NCBI RefSeq assembly: GCF_024346585.1
Contig: NZ_AP024523.1
Span: 815,001 to 879,000 of the forward strand
From: Streptococcus toyakuensis
Lineage (GTDB): Bacteria; Bacillota; Bacilli; Lactobacillales; Streptococcaceae
DNA: 64,000 nucleotides
Direction of reading: 5' to 3'
How positions within the stretch are numbered: position 1 is the stretch's first letter; every line of letters starts with the position of its first letter. Below are positions 55,414-64,000 of this stretch, in pieces. The translations under genes were made by a program, and so were the position numbers. Below the pieces are notes generated by a model. That model was given only the letters and a program-made list of their open reading frames with translations, was not told the origin of the DNA and ran no database searches.

Positions 55414-56100
55414 ATGAGGTTATTACCTATAAGAAAAATATCACGTCAGTCTAAGAGGCTAGCGCTTTTTTTGACTTTTTGTGCAGGTTATGTAGATGCC
55501 TATACGTTTATTTTGCGAGGGAATACTCTTGTAGCTGGACAAACTGGGAATGTCGTCTTTCTTTCAGTAGAATTAATTCAAAATAATGTTTCAGATGTTA
55601 GGGACAAGGTTCTCACCTTGTTAGCTTTTATGATGGGGGTCTTTCTATTAACAATTTATAAGGAAAAATTGAGAATTGTGAAAAAGCCAATTTTGTCATT
55701 GCTTCCTTTAGCAATCTTATCAATCATTATTGGTTTTGTGCCGCAGACTGTAGATAATATCTATCTAGTACCTCCCTTGGCCTTCTGTATGGGATTGGTG
55801 ACAACTGCTTTTGGAGAAGTGTCGGGTATTGCCTATAATAACGCTTTTATGACAGGGAATATCAAGCGGACCATGCTGGCTTTTGGAGATTATTTCCGAA
55901 CCAAGCACACACCTTTTTTGCGTGAAGGATTCATATTTGTTAGCCTGCTTAGTAGTTTTGTCCTTGGCGTTGTCTTTTCAGCCTATTTGACGATTTTCTA
56001 TCATGAAAAGACCATCCTTGGTGTTCCTATTATGATGAGTATTTTTTACCTCAGCATGCTTTTTGCATCTTGGCAGAAAAAAGTAAAAGAAAAAGCTTGA
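55414..56100 (+). CDS. DUF1275 (YoaK-like) membrane protein
   Basis: A 228-residue protein with about six hydrophobic helices. FCAGYVDAYTFILRGNTLVA followed by GQTGNVVFLS is the start pattern of the DUF1275 family, and YNNAFMTGNIKRTML is also conserved. Function is unknown. GGGAGGGA precedes the ATG at 55414; an ATG four codons earlier overlaps this ribosome site and is rejected. It is a single gene. Confidence 0.86.
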   Translation: MRLLPIRKISRQSKRLALFLTFCAGYVDAYTFILRGNTLVAGQTGNVVFLSVELIQNNVSDVRDKVLTLLAFMMGVFLLTIYKEKLRIVKKPILSLLPLAILSIIIGFVPQTVDNIYLVPPLAFCMGLVTTAFGEVSGIAYNNAFMTGNIKRTMLAFGDYFRTKHTPFLREGFIFVSLLSSFVLGVVFSAYLTIFYHEKTILGVPIMMSIFYLSMLFASWQKKVKEKA

Positions 56101-56116
56101 TTTTAGGTGTTATTAC

Positions 56117-56145
56117 TTGTAAGAAAATAGGAGATATGCTATACT
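56117..56145 (+). promoter_or_regulatory. rplU operon promoter
   Basis: -35 TTGTAA (56117-56122), 17-base spacer, extended -10 TGCTATACT (56137-56145). The leader is about 135 bases. Confidence 0.75.
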
Positions 56146-56149
56146 TGAA

Positions 56150-56280
56150 GAGTTGACTATGCACGATCCTGTGCAACCGCACGAACATCGTTGTTTGATT
56201 ATTCAAGTTTAAGTGGTTCGTCCCACGATGCTAGGCGAGTCTTCACAAAAAATTCGGGGAAACCCATAAAAATCATAGGA
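56150..56280 (+). ncRNA. Ribosomal protein L21 leader
   Basis: The 5' untranslated region before rplU-prp-rpmA is GC-richer and structured: TGCACGATCCTGTGCA forms a local hairpin, and CATCGT (56186-56191) pairs with ACGATG (56225-56230) around an inner domain. Its position and length match the L21 leader family of Firmicutes, in which L21 is thought to bind the RNA and limit its own synthesis. The exact boundaries are estimated. Confidence 0.7.
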
Positions 56281-56288
56281 GGTGCATA

Positions 56289-56603
56289 ATGAGCACATAC
56301 GCAATTATCAAAACTGGCGGAAAACAAGTTAAAGTTGAAGTTGGTCAAGCAGTTTACGTTGAAAAATTGAACGTTGAAGCTGGTCAAGAAGTTACTTTTA
56401 ACGAAGTTGTTCTTGTTGGTGGTGAAAACACTGTTGTCGGAACTCCACTTGTTGCTGGAGCTACTGTAGTTGGAACTGTTGAAAAACAAGGAAAACAAAA
56501 GAAAGTTGTTACTTACAAGTACAAACCTAAAAAAGGTAGCCACCGTAAACAAGGTCACCGTCAACCATATACAAAAGTTGTCATCAACGCAATCAACGCT
56601 TAA
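56289..56603 (+). CDS. rplU: 50S ribosomal protein L21
   Basis: L21 binds 23S rRNA. The 104 residues begin [20 protein letters not shown] and end with the basic [16 protein letters not shown] region typical of L21. AGGAGGT precedes the ATG. It begins the conserved rplU-prp-rpmA operon. Confidence 0.97.
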
Positions 56604-56609
56604 TTTTAA

Positions 56610-56963
<354 letters not shown>

Positions 56964-56979
56964 CACGGAGGAAAACATT

Positions 56980-57273
56980 ATGTTAAAAATGACTCTTAAC
57001 AACTTGCAACTTTTCGCCCACAAAAAAGGTGGAGGTTCTACATCAAACGGACGTGATTCACAAGCGAAACGTCTTGGAGCTAAAGCAGCTGACGGACAAA
57101 CTGTAACAGGTGGATCAATCCTTTACCGTCAACGTGGTACACACATCTACCCAGGTGTAAACGTTGGACGTGGTGGAGACGATACTTTGTTCGCTAAAGT
57201 TGAAGGCGTAGTACGCTTTGAACGTAAAGGACGCGATAAAAAACAAGTTTCTGTTTACCCAATCGCAAAATAA
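56980..57273 (+). CDS. rpmA: 50S ribosomal protein L27, with cleavable N-terminus
   Basis: L27 lies near the peptidyl transferase centre. The 97-residue precursor starts [20 protein letters not shown]. The segment LNNLQLF followed by AHKKGGGS is the Prp cleavage site of Firmicutes, so about 13 residues should be removed. CGGAGG precedes the ATG. Two hairpins follow the gene. Confidence 0.97.
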   Translation: MLKMTLNNLQLFAHKKGGGSTSNGRDSQAKRLGAKAADGQTVTGGSILYRQRGTHIYPGVNVGRGGDDTLFAKVEGVVRFERKGRDKKQVSVYPIAK

Positions 57274-57296
57274 AAAGGTCCAGTGAACCTTTTTAT
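57272..57296 (+). terminator. First terminator of the rplU operon
   Basis: AAAAAGGT (57272-57279) pairs with ACCTTTTT (57287-57294), overlapping the rpmA stop codon. Confidence 0.75.
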
Positions 57297-57345
57297 CCCG
57301 AGCCTTGAAATATAAAGGCGAGGAAGCTAGAAGTAGCATTAAATA

Positions 57346-57380
57346 AGGCTTTCCGAGTTTTCGGAGAGCCTGCTTTTTTT
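57346..57380 (+). terminator. Second terminator of the rplU operon
   Basis: AGGCTTTCCGA (57346-57356), loop GTTT, TCGGAGAGCCT (57361-57371), then GCTTTTTTTG. Between the two terminators are smaller hairpins (GCCTT/AAGGC and GCTA/TAGC). The stretch 57381-57530 holds nothing else that I can identify. Confidence 0.88.
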
Positions 57381-57510
57381 GTTTTGGTACCCATATTTTA
57401 AAATCCTATATAAGAAGCGAACTTGTCGGCTACTTTGTCTTTTAGATACAATTATAAAATAGTGGAATGTGAGCCTTTTACAGTAATGAATGTTATAAGG
57501 GAATAAGATA

Positions 57511-57539
57511 TTGTAAAAATTGCTAAGATTTGATATAAT
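57511..57539 (+). promoter_or_regulatory. Promoter of the 136-residue lipoprotein gene
   Basis: -35 TTGTAA (57511-57516), 17-base spacer, extended -10 TGATATAAT (57531-57539). Confidence 0.75.
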
Positions 57540-57588
57540 AATTTTATCTTAGTAAGCTAGCAGAAATATGGAAAGGATGTAAACCTGT

Positions 57589-57999
57589 ATGAAAAAAATT
57601 ATCACTATAATAGTCTGTTCAATCTCTTTTCTTGTTTTATCTGCTTGTGTCAGTAAGAAAAAACTTGTTCTTCCTGAACCTGAAACGATCTCTGTAATTT
57701 CCCTGCAGAAAAAAATCTCTGAAGATATTAAAACTATAACCAAGAGAGAAGAAATCTCAAAATTGATTGACGAGATACAGAAGCAGTCCACCTCCACAAC
57801 TTTAGAAAGTTTAAATGATCAACCGACAAATGTTAAAGATTACATCATTATCAAATTCTCTCATCAGAATGAAGAAAATGATAGTGTAGCCTATCTATAT
57901 ACTATGAAAGAAAAACAATATATTGAACAACCCTATGTTGGGATTTGGGAGGTAAGTCCAGATATAGCGAATAGGGTTGAAGAAGCTTATTCTAGTTGA
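57589..57999 (+). CDS. Small lipoprotein of unknown function
   Basis: The 136-residue protein has a signal peptide ending in the lipobox LSAC (Cys20), so it should be anchored outside the membrane. The mature part is charged, with a helical segment (SLQKKISEDIKTITKREEIS) and a C-terminal beta-like part with YIEQPYVGIW. It resembles small streptococcal lipoproteins of the DUF5301 type, but I hold that only loosely. GAAAGGA lies upstream of the ATG. It is a single gene. The 240 bases after it are AT-rich with no clear gene. Confidence 0.75.
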   Translation: MKKIITIIVCSISFLVLSACVSKKKLVLPEPETISVISLQKKISEDIKTITKREEISKLIDEIQKQSTSTTLESLNDQPTNVKDYIIIKFSHQNEENDSVAYLYTMKEKQYIEQPYVGIWEVSPDIANRVEEAYSS

Positions 58000-58185
58000 T
58001 TTATAGAATAAAAGAAATTTTTAGAGAGTTTTCTTGTATCATGTTTTAAACGGTAAATCAACAAGATTTGCTGTTTTTATTTGTTTGAAATAAAATGAGG
58101 ACTGAAAAAAGATATCATTCTAATTCTTGTATTGGGGTATTAGAGTATTCGCTTAGACTTGAAAATTTCCAGACTCTTTTCCTTT

Positions 58186-58213
58186 TTGGAAAACTTCTAA
58201 AATATGGTATAAT
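58186..58213 (+). promoter_or_regulatory. cpsY promoter
   Basis: -35 TTGGAA (58186-58191), 16-base spacer, extended -10 TGGTATAAT (58205-58213). Confidence 0.7.
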
Positions 58214-58241
58214 GAAAAGATAAAGAAGTTGGGGGTAGAAG

Positions 58242-59150
58242 ATGAACATTCAACAATTACGCTATGTTGTGGCCATTGCCAATAGTGGTACTTTCCGTGA
58301 AGCTGCTGAAAAGATGTATGTTAGTCAGCCGAGTCTGTCTATTTCTGTTCGTGATTTGGAGAAAGAGTTGGGCTTTAAGATTTTCCGTCGGACCAGCTCA
58401 GGGACTTTCTTGACCCGTCGTGGTATGGAATTCTATGAAAAAGCGCAAGAATTGGTTAAAGGATTTGATATTTTTCAAAATCAGTATGCCAATCCTGAAG
58501 AAGAAAAAGATGAATTTTCCATTGCTAGTCAGCACTATGACTTCTTGCCACCAACCATTACGGCCTTTTCAGAGCGCTATCCTGACTATAAAAACTTCCG
58601 TATTTTTGAATCAACTACTGTTCAAATCTTAGATGAAGTAGCGCAAGGGCATAGTGAGATTGGGATTATCTACCTTAACAATCAAAATAAAAAGGGGATT
58701 ATGCAACGGGTTGAAAAGCTAGGCCTAGAGGTCATTGAATTAATTCCCTTCCATACCCATATTTATCTTCGTGAAGGGCATCCTTTGGCTCAGAAAGAGG
58801 AATTGGTCATGGAGGATTTAGCAGATCTACCAACGGTTCGTTTCACTCAAGAGAAAGATGAGTACCTTTATTATTCAGAGAACTTTGTCGATACCAGTGC
58901 GAGTTCACAGATGTTTAATGTGACAGACCGTGCTACCTTGAATGGTATTTTAGAGCGGACGGACGCCTATGCAACAGGTTCTGGTTTTTTAGATAGTGAC
59001 AGTGTTAATGGCATCACAGTTATTCGTCTCAAGGATAACCTAGATAATCGCATGGTCTATGTTAAACGTGAAGAAGTAGAGCTGAGTCAAGCTGGGGCTC
59101 TCTTTGTAGAAGTCATGCAAGAATATTTTGATCAAAAGAGGAAATCATGA
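58242..59150 (+). CDS. cpsY: LysR-family transcriptional regulator (CpsY/MtaR type)
   Basis: A 302-residue LysR protein. The N-terminal winged helix is [20 protein letters not shown] to about residue 60 ([20 protein letters not shown]), followed by the substrate-binding domain. In streptococci the CpsY/MtaR subgroup controls methionine uptake and metabolism genes; the assignment to this subgroup rests on overall resemblance and on the neighbour lspA. GGGGG precedes the ATG. Its stop overlaps the lspA start (ATGA). Confidence 0.85.
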   Translation: MNIQQLRYVVAIANSGTFREAAEKMYVSQPSLSISVRDLEKELGFKIFRRTSSGTFLTRRGMEFYEKAQELVKGFDIFQNQYANPEEEKDEFSIASQHYDFLPPTITAFSERYPDYKNFRIFESTTVQILDEVAQGHSEIGIIYLNNQNKKGIMQRVEKLGLEVIELIPFHTHIYLREGHPLAQKEELVMEDLADLPTVRFTQEKDEYLYYSENFVDTSASSQMFNVTDRATLNGILERTDAYATGSGFLDSDSVNGITVIRLKDNLDNRMVYVKREEVELSQAGALFVEVMQEYFDQKRKS

Positions 59151-59608
59151 AAAAAAGAGGAATAGTGGCAGTCATTGTACTGCTTTTGATTGCGCTGGAT
59201 CAGTTGGTCAAATCCTATATCGTCCAGCAGATTCCACTGGGTGAAGTGCGCTCTTGGATTCCCAATTTCGTTAGCTTGACCTACCTGCAAAATCGAGGGG
59301 CAGCCTTTTCTATCTTACAAGACCAGCAGTGGTTATTTGCTATCATTACACTGGTCGTTATGGTAGGTGCCATTTGGTATCTACATAAACACATGGAGGA
59401 CTCATTCTGGATGGTCTTGGGTTTGACCTTGATAATCGCAGGTGGTCTTGGAAACTTTATTGACAGAGTCAGTCAGGGCTTTGTTGTGGATATGTTCCAC
59501 CTTGACTTTATTAATTTTGCAATTTTCAATGTTGCAGATAGCTATTTGACTGTTGGAGTGATTATTTTATTAATTGCAATGCTAAAAGAGGAAATAAATG
59601 GAAATTAA
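59147..59608 (+). CDS. lspA: Lipoprotein signal peptidase
   Basis: LspA cleaves the signal peptide of prolipoproteins ahead of the lipidated cysteine. The 153-residue protein has four membrane helices and the two catalytic-Asp motifs [10 protein letters not shown] and [17 protein letters not shown] precedes the ATG. It overlaps cpsY by 4 bases and rluD by 11, so the three are coupled. Confidence 0.95.
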   Translation: MKKRGIVAVIVLLLIALDQLVKSYIVQQIPLGEVRSWIPNFVSLTYLQNRGAAFSILQDQQWLFAIITLVVMVGAIWYLHKHMEDSFWMVLGLTLIIAGGLGNFIDRVSQGFVVDMFHLDFINFAIFNVADSYLTVGVIILLIAMLKEEINGN

Positions 59609-60485
59609 AATTGAAACTGGTGGCCTGCGTTTGGATAAGGCTTTGTCGGATTTGACAGAATTATCACGCAGTCTCGCGAATGAAAAAATCAAATCAGGAC
59701 AGGTCTTGGTCAATGGGCAAGTCAAGAAAGCTAAATACACAGTTCAAGAAGGCGATGTCGTCACTTACCATCTGCCAGAACCAGAGGTTTTAGAGTATGT
59801 AGCTGAGAATCTTCCGCTAGAAATCATCTACCAAGATGAGGATGTGGCCGTCGTTAACAAACCTCAGGGGATGGTTGTGCATCCGAGTGCTGGTCATACT
59901 AGTGGAACTCTGGTAAATGCCCTTATGTATCATATTAAGGACTTGTCGGGTATCAATGGGGTTCTGCGTCCAGGAATTGTTCACCGTATTGATAAGGATA
60001 CGTCAGGTCTTCTCATGATTGCTAAAAACGATGAGGCGCATCTAGCACTTGCCCAAGAACTTAAGGATAAAAAGTCTCTCCGCAAATATTGGGCGATTGT
60101 TCATGGAAATTTGCCTAATGATTGTGGTGTGATTGAAGCGCCGATTGGCCGTAGTGAAAAAGACCGTAAGAAACAGGCTGTGACTGCTAAAGGGAAGCCT
60201 GCAGTGACCCGTTTCCACGTTTTGGAACGCTTTGGTGATTATAGCTTAGTGGAGTTGCAACTGGAGACAGGGCGCACTCATCAAATCCGTGTTCACATGG
60301 CTTATATCGGCCATCCAGTCGCTGGTGATGAAGTCTATGGTCCTCGCAAGACTTTGAAAGGACATGGACAATTTCTTCATGCCAAGACTCTAGGTTTTAC
60401 TCATCCGAGAACAGGTGAGACCTTGGAATTTACAGCAGATATCCCAGAGATTTTTAAGAAAACATTGGAGAGATTGAGAAAGTAA
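59598..60485 (+). CDS. rluD: 23S rRNA pseudouridine synthase, RluD family
   Basis: RluD-type enzymes convert uridines of 23S rRNA helix 69 to pseudouridine. The 295 residues have an N-terminal S4 domain ([20 protein letters not shown]) and the catalytic motif [15 protein letters not shown] with the active Asp. AGAGGAAATAA precedes the ATG within lspA. Pneumococcal and E. coli enzymes of this class differ in the exact uridines modified, so the site is inferred. Confidence 0.92.
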   Translation: MEIKIETGGLRLDKALSDLTELSRSLANEKIKSGQVLVNGQVKKAKYTVQEGDVVTYHLPEPEVLEYVAENLPLEIIYQDEDVAVVNKPQGMVVHPSAGHTSGTLVNALMYHIKDLSGINGVLRPGIVHRIDKDTSGLLMIAKNDEAHLALAQELKDKKSLRKYWAIVHGNLPNDCGVIEAPIGRSEKDRKKQAVTAKGKPAVTRFHVLERFGDYSLVELQLETGRTHQIRVHMAYIGHPVAGDEVYGPRKTLKGHGQFLHAKTLGFTHPRTGETLEFTADIPEIFKKTLERLRK

Positions 60486-60487
60486 GA

Positions 60488-62371
60488 ATGAAAAAGAAAT
60501 TAACTAGTTTAGCACTTGCAGGCGCTTTTTTAGGTTTGTCATGGTATGGAAATGTTCAAGCTCAAGAAAGTTCAGGAAATAAAATCCACTTTATCAATGT
60601 TCAAGAAGGTGGCAGTGATGCAATCATTCTTGAAAGTAATGGACATTTTGCCATGGTGGATACAGGAGAAGATTATGATTTCCCAGATGGAAGTGATTCT
60701 CGTTACCCATGGAGAGAAGGAATTGAAACGTCTTATAAGCATGTTCTGACAGACCGTGTCTTTCGTCGTTTGAAGGAATTGGGTGTCCAAAAACTTGATT
60801 TTATTTTAGTGACCCATACCCACAGTGATCATATTGGAAATGTTGATGAATTACTTTCTACCTACCCAGTTGACCGAGTCTATCTTAAAAAATATAGTGA
60901 TAATCGTATTACTAATTCTGAACGTCTATGGGATAATCTGTATGGCTATGATAAGGTTTTACAGACTGCCGCTGAAAAAGGTGTTTCAGTTATTCAAAAT
61001 ATCACACAAGGGGATGCTCATTTTCAGTTTGGAGACATGGATATTCAACTCTATAACTATGAAAATGAAACTGATTCATCAGGTGAATTAAAGAAAATTT
61101 GGGATGACAATTCCAATTCCTTGATTAGCGTGGTGAAAGTCAATGGTAAGAAAATTTACCTTGGGGGCGACTTAGATAATGTTCATGGAGCAGAAGACAA
61201 GTATGGTCCTCTCATTGGAAAAGTTGATTTGATGAAGTTTAACCATCACCGTGATACCAATAAATCAAACACCAAGGATTTCATTAAACATTTGAGTCCG
61301 AGTTTGATTGTTCAAACCTCGGATAGTTTACCTTGGAAAAATGGTGTTGATAGTGAGTATGTTAATTGGCTCAAAGAACGAGGAATTGAGAGAATCAACG
61401 CAGCCAGCAAAGACTATGATGCAACAGTTTTTGATATTCGACAAGATGGTTTAGTAAACATTTCAACTTCCTACAAGCCGATTCCAAGTTTTCAAGATGG
61501 TTGGCATAAGAGTGCATATGGGAATTGGTGGTATCAAGCACCTGATTCTACAGGAGAGTATGCAGTAGGTTGGAATGAAATCGAAGGTGAATGGTATTAC
61601 TTTAACCAAACGGGTATCTTGTTACAGAATCAATGGAAAAAATGGAACAATCATTGGTTCTATTTGACAGACTCTGGTGCTTCTGCTAAAAATTGGAAGA
61701 AAATTGATGGAATCTGGTATTATTTCAACAAAGAAAATCAGATGGAAATTGGTTGGGTAAATACTGGAAGTCAGAACTATTATTTATCAAACGATGGCTC
61801 TATGAAGACAGGTTGGCTTCAATATAAGGGGCAATGGTATTACTTTGCTCAATCAGGAGAAATGAAAACGGGTTGGGTAAAAGATAAAGAAACCTGGTAC
61901 TATATGGATTCTACTGGTATCATGAAGACAGGCGAGATAGAAGTTGCTGGTCATCATTACTATCTAGAAGATTCAGGAGCTATGAAGCAAGGTTGGCTTA
62001 AAAAGGCAAATGCTTGGTATTTCTACAAGGAAGATGGTTCACGAGCTGTTGGTTGGATTAAAAACAAGGATAAATGGTACTTCTTGAAAGAAAATGGTCA
62101 ATTGCTTGTGAACGGTAAGACACCAGAAGGCTATACTGTTGATTCAAGTGGTGCCTGGTTAGTGGATGTTCCGGTCGAGAAATCTGTTACAACTAAAGTC
62201 ACAAGTCATTCAGAAATAAAAGAATCCAAAGAAGTAGTGAAAAAAGATCTTGAAAGTAAAGAAATTAGACAGAATGAAGGTGTTACAAGCGCTTCAACTA
62301 GTCAAGATTTGACTTCTTCAACTTCACAAAGCTCTGAGACGAGTACAAATAAATCGGAATCAGAACAGTAG
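60488..62371 (+). CDS. pce: Choline-binding phosphorylcholine esterase
   Basis: Pce (CbpE) removes phosphorylcholine from teichoic acids at the cell surface. The 627-residue protein has a signal peptide (cleavage near VQAQ), a metallo-beta-lactamase domain with the zinc motif VTHTHSDHIG and further ligands in GGDLD and FNHHRD, then about ten choline-binding repeats (GWxxxxGxWYYF type, about 335-560). A Ser/Thr/Lys/Glu-rich tail of about 70 residues follows. It requires choline in the teichoic acid, a trait of the mitis group. The ATG is 2 bases after rluD; GAGAAAG lies in front. Confidence 0.95.
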   Translation: MKKKLTSLALAGAFLGLSWYGNVQAQESSGNKIHFINVQEGGSDAIILESNGHFAMVDTGEDYDFPDGSDSRYPWREGIETSYKHVLTDRVFRRLKELGVQKLDFILVTHTHSDHIGNVDELLSTYPVDRVYLKKYSDNRITNSERLWDNLYGYDKVLQTAAEKGVSVIQNITQGDAHFQFGDMDIQLYNYENETDSSGELKKIWDDNSNSLISVVKVNGKKIYLGGDLDNVHGAEDKYGPLIGKVDLMKFNHHRDTNKSNTKDFIKHLSPSLIVQTSDSLPWKNGVDSEYVNWLKERGIERINAASKDYDATVFDIRQDGLVNISTSYKPIPSFQDGWHKSAYGNWWYQAPDSTGEYAVGWNEIEGEWYYFNQTGILLQNQWKKWNNHWFYLTDSGASAKNWKKIDGIWYYFNKENQMEIGWVNTGSQNYYLSNDGSMKTGWLQYKGQWYYFAQSGEMKTGWVKDKETWYYMDSTGIMKTGEIEVAGHHYYLEDSGAMKQGWLKKANAWYFYKEDGSRAVGWIKNKDKWYFLKENGQLLVNGKTPEGYTVDSSGAWLVDVPVEKSVTTKVTSHSEIKESKEVVKKDLESKEIRQNEGVTSASTSQDLTSSTSQSSETSTNKSESEQ

Positions 62372-62373
62372 TA

Positions 62374-62402
62374 AAAAAGAAGGTTTTAGGGCCTTCTTTT
62401 TC
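62374..62402 (+). terminator. Terminator of pce
   Basis: AAAAAGAAGG (62374-62383) pairs with CCTTCTTTTT (62392-62401), loop TTTTAGGG. Confidence 0.85.
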
Positions 62403-62433
62403 CTATCAACTCTTTTCTATTTTATGCTATTCA

Positions 62434-62442
62434 TGTTATAAT
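62434..62442 (+). promoter_or_regulatory. proBA promoter
   Basis: Extended -10 TGTTATAAT. The start near 62449 precedes the Shine-Dalgarno GGAG and the ATG at 62472. Confidence 0.7.
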
Positions 62443-62471
62443 GGATAAATATGAAGAATCGGAGTGAGACT

Positions 62472-63581
62472 ATGAAATACAAACGGATCGTCTTTAAGGT
62501 GGGGACTTCTTCTCTGACAAATGAGGATGGAAGTTTATCACGTAGTAAGGTAAAGGCTATTACCCAGCAGTTGGCTATGTTGCACGAGGCGGGTCATGAG
62601 TTGATTTTGGTGTCGTCGGGAGCCATTGCTGCCGGTTTTGGAGCCTTAGGATTTAAAAAGCGTCCGACTAAGATTGCTGATAAACAGGCTTCAGCAGCGG
62701 TAGGGCAAGGGCTTTTGTTGGAAGAATACACGACCAATCTTCTCTTGCGCCAAATCGTTTCTGCACAAATTTTGCTGACCCAGGATGACTTTGTGGATAA
62801 GCGCCGTTATAAAAATGCCCATCAGGCTTTGTCGGTTCTACTTAGCCGTGGAGCGATTCCTATCATAAACGAGAATGACAGTGTCGTCATTGATGAGCTC
62901 AAGGTCGGGGACAATGACACTCTAAGTGCCCAGGTAGCGGCCATGGTCCAAGCAGACCTTTTGGTCCTCTTGACAGATGTAGACGGTCTCTATACAGGAA
63001 ATCCTAATTCAGATCCAACAGCCAAACGCTTGGAGAGAATTGAGACCATCAATCGTGAGATTATTGATATGGCCGGTGGAGCAGGTTCTTCAAACGGAAC
63101 TGGGGGCATGTTAACCAAAATCAAAGCTGCAACTATCGCGACAGAATCAGGAGTTCCTGTTTATATCTGCTCATCCTTGAAGTCAGATGCCATGATTGAG
63201 GCAGCTGAGGAGACCAAGGATGGTTCCTACTTTGTTGCTCAAGAGAAGGGACTTCGTACCCAGAAACAATGGCTGGCCTTTTATGCTCAGAGTCAAGGTT
63301 CTATTTGGGTCGATAGAGGGGCTGCAGAAGCTCTCTCCCAACATGGAAAGAGTCTTCTTTTATCTGGTATTGTTGACGCAGAAGGAGCCTTTTCTTACGG
63401 TGATATCGTGACAGTATTTGACAAGGAAAGTGGAAAATCACTTGGAAAAGGACGCGTGCAATTTGGAGCATCTGCTTTGGAGGATATGTTGCGTTCTCAA
63501 AAAGCCAAGGGTATCTTGATTCACCGTGATGACTGGATTTCCATTACTCCTGAAATCCAACTACTCTTTACAGAATTTTAG
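62472..63581 (+). CDS. proB: Glutamate 5-kinase
   Basis: ProB phosphorylates glutamate, the first step of proline synthesis. The 369-residue protein joins an amino-acid kinase domain ([39 protein letters not shown]) to a C-terminal PUA domain. An ATG at 62451 is in frame but nearly at the transcription start; GGAG precedes the ATG at 62472 ([10 protein letters not shown]), which is taken as the start. proA follows after 9 bases. Confidence 0.95.
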   Translation: MKYKRIVFKVGTSSLTNEDGSLSRSKVKAITQQLAMLHEAGHELILVSSGAIAAGFGALGFKKRPTKIADKQASAAVGQGLLLEEYTTNLLLRQIVSAQILLTQDDFVDKRRYKNAHQALSVLLSRGAIPIINENDSVVIDELKVGDNDTLSAQVAAMVQADLLVLLTDVDGLYTGNPNSDPTAKRLERIETINREIIDMAGGAGSSNGTGGMLTKIKAATIATESGVPVYICSSLKSDAMIEAAEETKDGSYFVAQEKGLRTQKQWLAFYAQSQGSIWVDRGAAEALSQHGKSLLLSGIVDAEGAFSYGDIVTVFDKESGKSLGKGRVQFGASALEDMLRSQKAKGILIHRDDWISITPEIQLLFTEF

Positions 63582-63590
63582 AGGTAAACT

Positions 63591-64000
63591 ATGGTAAGTA
63601 CACAAGAACAATTTGAACAGGTACAGGCTGTTAAAAAATCAATCAACACAGCTAGTGAAGAGGTGAAAAACCAAGCCTTGCTAGCCATGGTTGATCACTT
63701 AGTGGCTGCTACAGAGGAAATTTTAGCAGCCAATGCCCTTGATATGGAAGCTGCTAAGGGTAAAATCTCAGATGTGATGCTGGATCGTCTTTATTTGGAT
63801 GCAAGTCGTATAGAAACGATGGCAAGAGGGATTCGTGAAGTGGTTGCTTTACCAGATCCAATAGGTGAAGTCTTAGAAACCAATCAGCTTGAAAATGGCT
63901 TGGTTATCACCAAGAAACGGGTGGCTATGGGGGTTATTGGTATTATCTATGAAAGTCGTCCAAATGTGACGTCTGACGCGGCTGCTCTGGCTCTCAAGAG
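63591..64000 (+). CDS. proA: Gamma-glutamyl phosphate reductase, cut by the window end
   Basis: ProA reduces the ProB product to glutamate semialdehyde. The visible 136 residues start [20 protein letters not shown] and include [19 protein letters not shown], a clear ProA signature. GAGGT precedes the ATG. The gene continues beyond 64000. Confidence 0.95.
   Translation, partial: MVSTQEQFEQVQAVKKSINTASEEVKNQALLAMVDHLVAATEEILAANALDMEAAKGKISDVMLDRLYLDASRIETMARGIREVVALPDPIGEVLETNQLENGLVITKKRVAMGVIGIIYESRPNVTSDAAALALK

Noticed and set aside
56150-56280. T-box or metabolite riboswitch before rplU
   Set aside because: No T-box sequence or antiterminator is present; position and structure fit a ribosomal-protein leader.
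62451-62471. Leaderless start for proB at the first ATG
   Set aside because: An internal ATG at 62472 has a proper Shine-Dalgarno sequence and matches the family start, unlike the leaderless candidates elsewhere.

Overview
This window is a chromosome segment of a low-GC Gram-positive coccus, almost certainly a Streptococcus of the mitis/pneumoniae group. The evidence is the pneumococcus-like gene order (clpE, folD, rpiA-deoB-punA, deoD, coaA, the pyrimidine salvage genes, parE/parC, ilvE, rpsA, dnaX, sufCDSUB, dacA, pce, proBA), a choline-binding phosphorylcholine esterase, a BOX repeat, and mitis-type ParC residues (Gly52, Asp91). Some neighbours (dacA next to tuf, rplU-prp-rpmA next to the cpsY-lspA-rluD-pce block) differ from the pneumococcal order I remember. 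A non-pneumococcal relative such as S. mitis or S. oralis is therefore more likely. I see no prophage, CRISPR array or rRNA operon.

Layout. 1-5800: partial NUDIX gene, CtsR-controlled clpE, a polar amino-acid ABC transporter and folD. 5800-13900: an unassigned protein, nnrD, then the pentose/nucleoside block rpiA-deoB-DUF1697-punA-ClC channel and, after an unusually long structured leader, deoD. 13900-16500: P-loop kinase, rpsT (TTG start), coaA and a membrane protein. 16500-24250: rsmC followed by pyrimidine salvage (pdp, deoC, cdd) and the nucleoside ABC transporter (pnrA plus ATPase and two permeases). 24269-25707: an IS3/IS150-type insertion sequence lying in the loop of the terminator that separated the transporter from plsY. 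26500-35060: topoisomerase IV genes parE and parC, separated by about 4 kb of accessory DNA holding a type II restriction-modification pair, a class III Fic AMP-transferase, an ANT(6)-like nucleotidyltransferase and a CPBP membrane protease. 35100-42600: CodY-controlled ilvE, an oligopeptide-binding lipoprotein, tRNA-Tyr and tRNA-Gln, rpsA, fRMsr and dnaX. 42700-49400: the suf Fe-S operon, a BOX element and dacA. 49400-64000: AI-2E family protein, tuf, a broken secreted-protein gene with a small membrane partner, a candidate small RNA, a DEAD-box helicase with a dehydrogenase, the L21/Prp/L27 operon with its RNA leader, a lipoprotein, cpsY, lspA, rluD, pce, proB and the start of proA.

How the genes fit together. 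The main metabolic theme is nucleoside import and breakdown. PnrA and its ABC transporter import nucleosides. Pdp, PunA and DeoD split them. Cdd deaminates cytidine. DeoB, DeoC and RpiA pass the sugar phosphates to central metabolism. The second theme is topoisomerase IV. ParC carries Ile at position 79, the main fluoroquinolone-resistance position, and the Fic enzyme between parE and parC belongs to a family known to modify type II topoisomerases.

Several genes (rsmC, plsY, fRMsr, a DUF3272-like gene and nearly dacA) have an extended -10 box 6 to 9 bases before an ATG and no ribosome binding site, so leaderless mRNAs are predicted. All family assignments come from reading motifs; no database search was possible.
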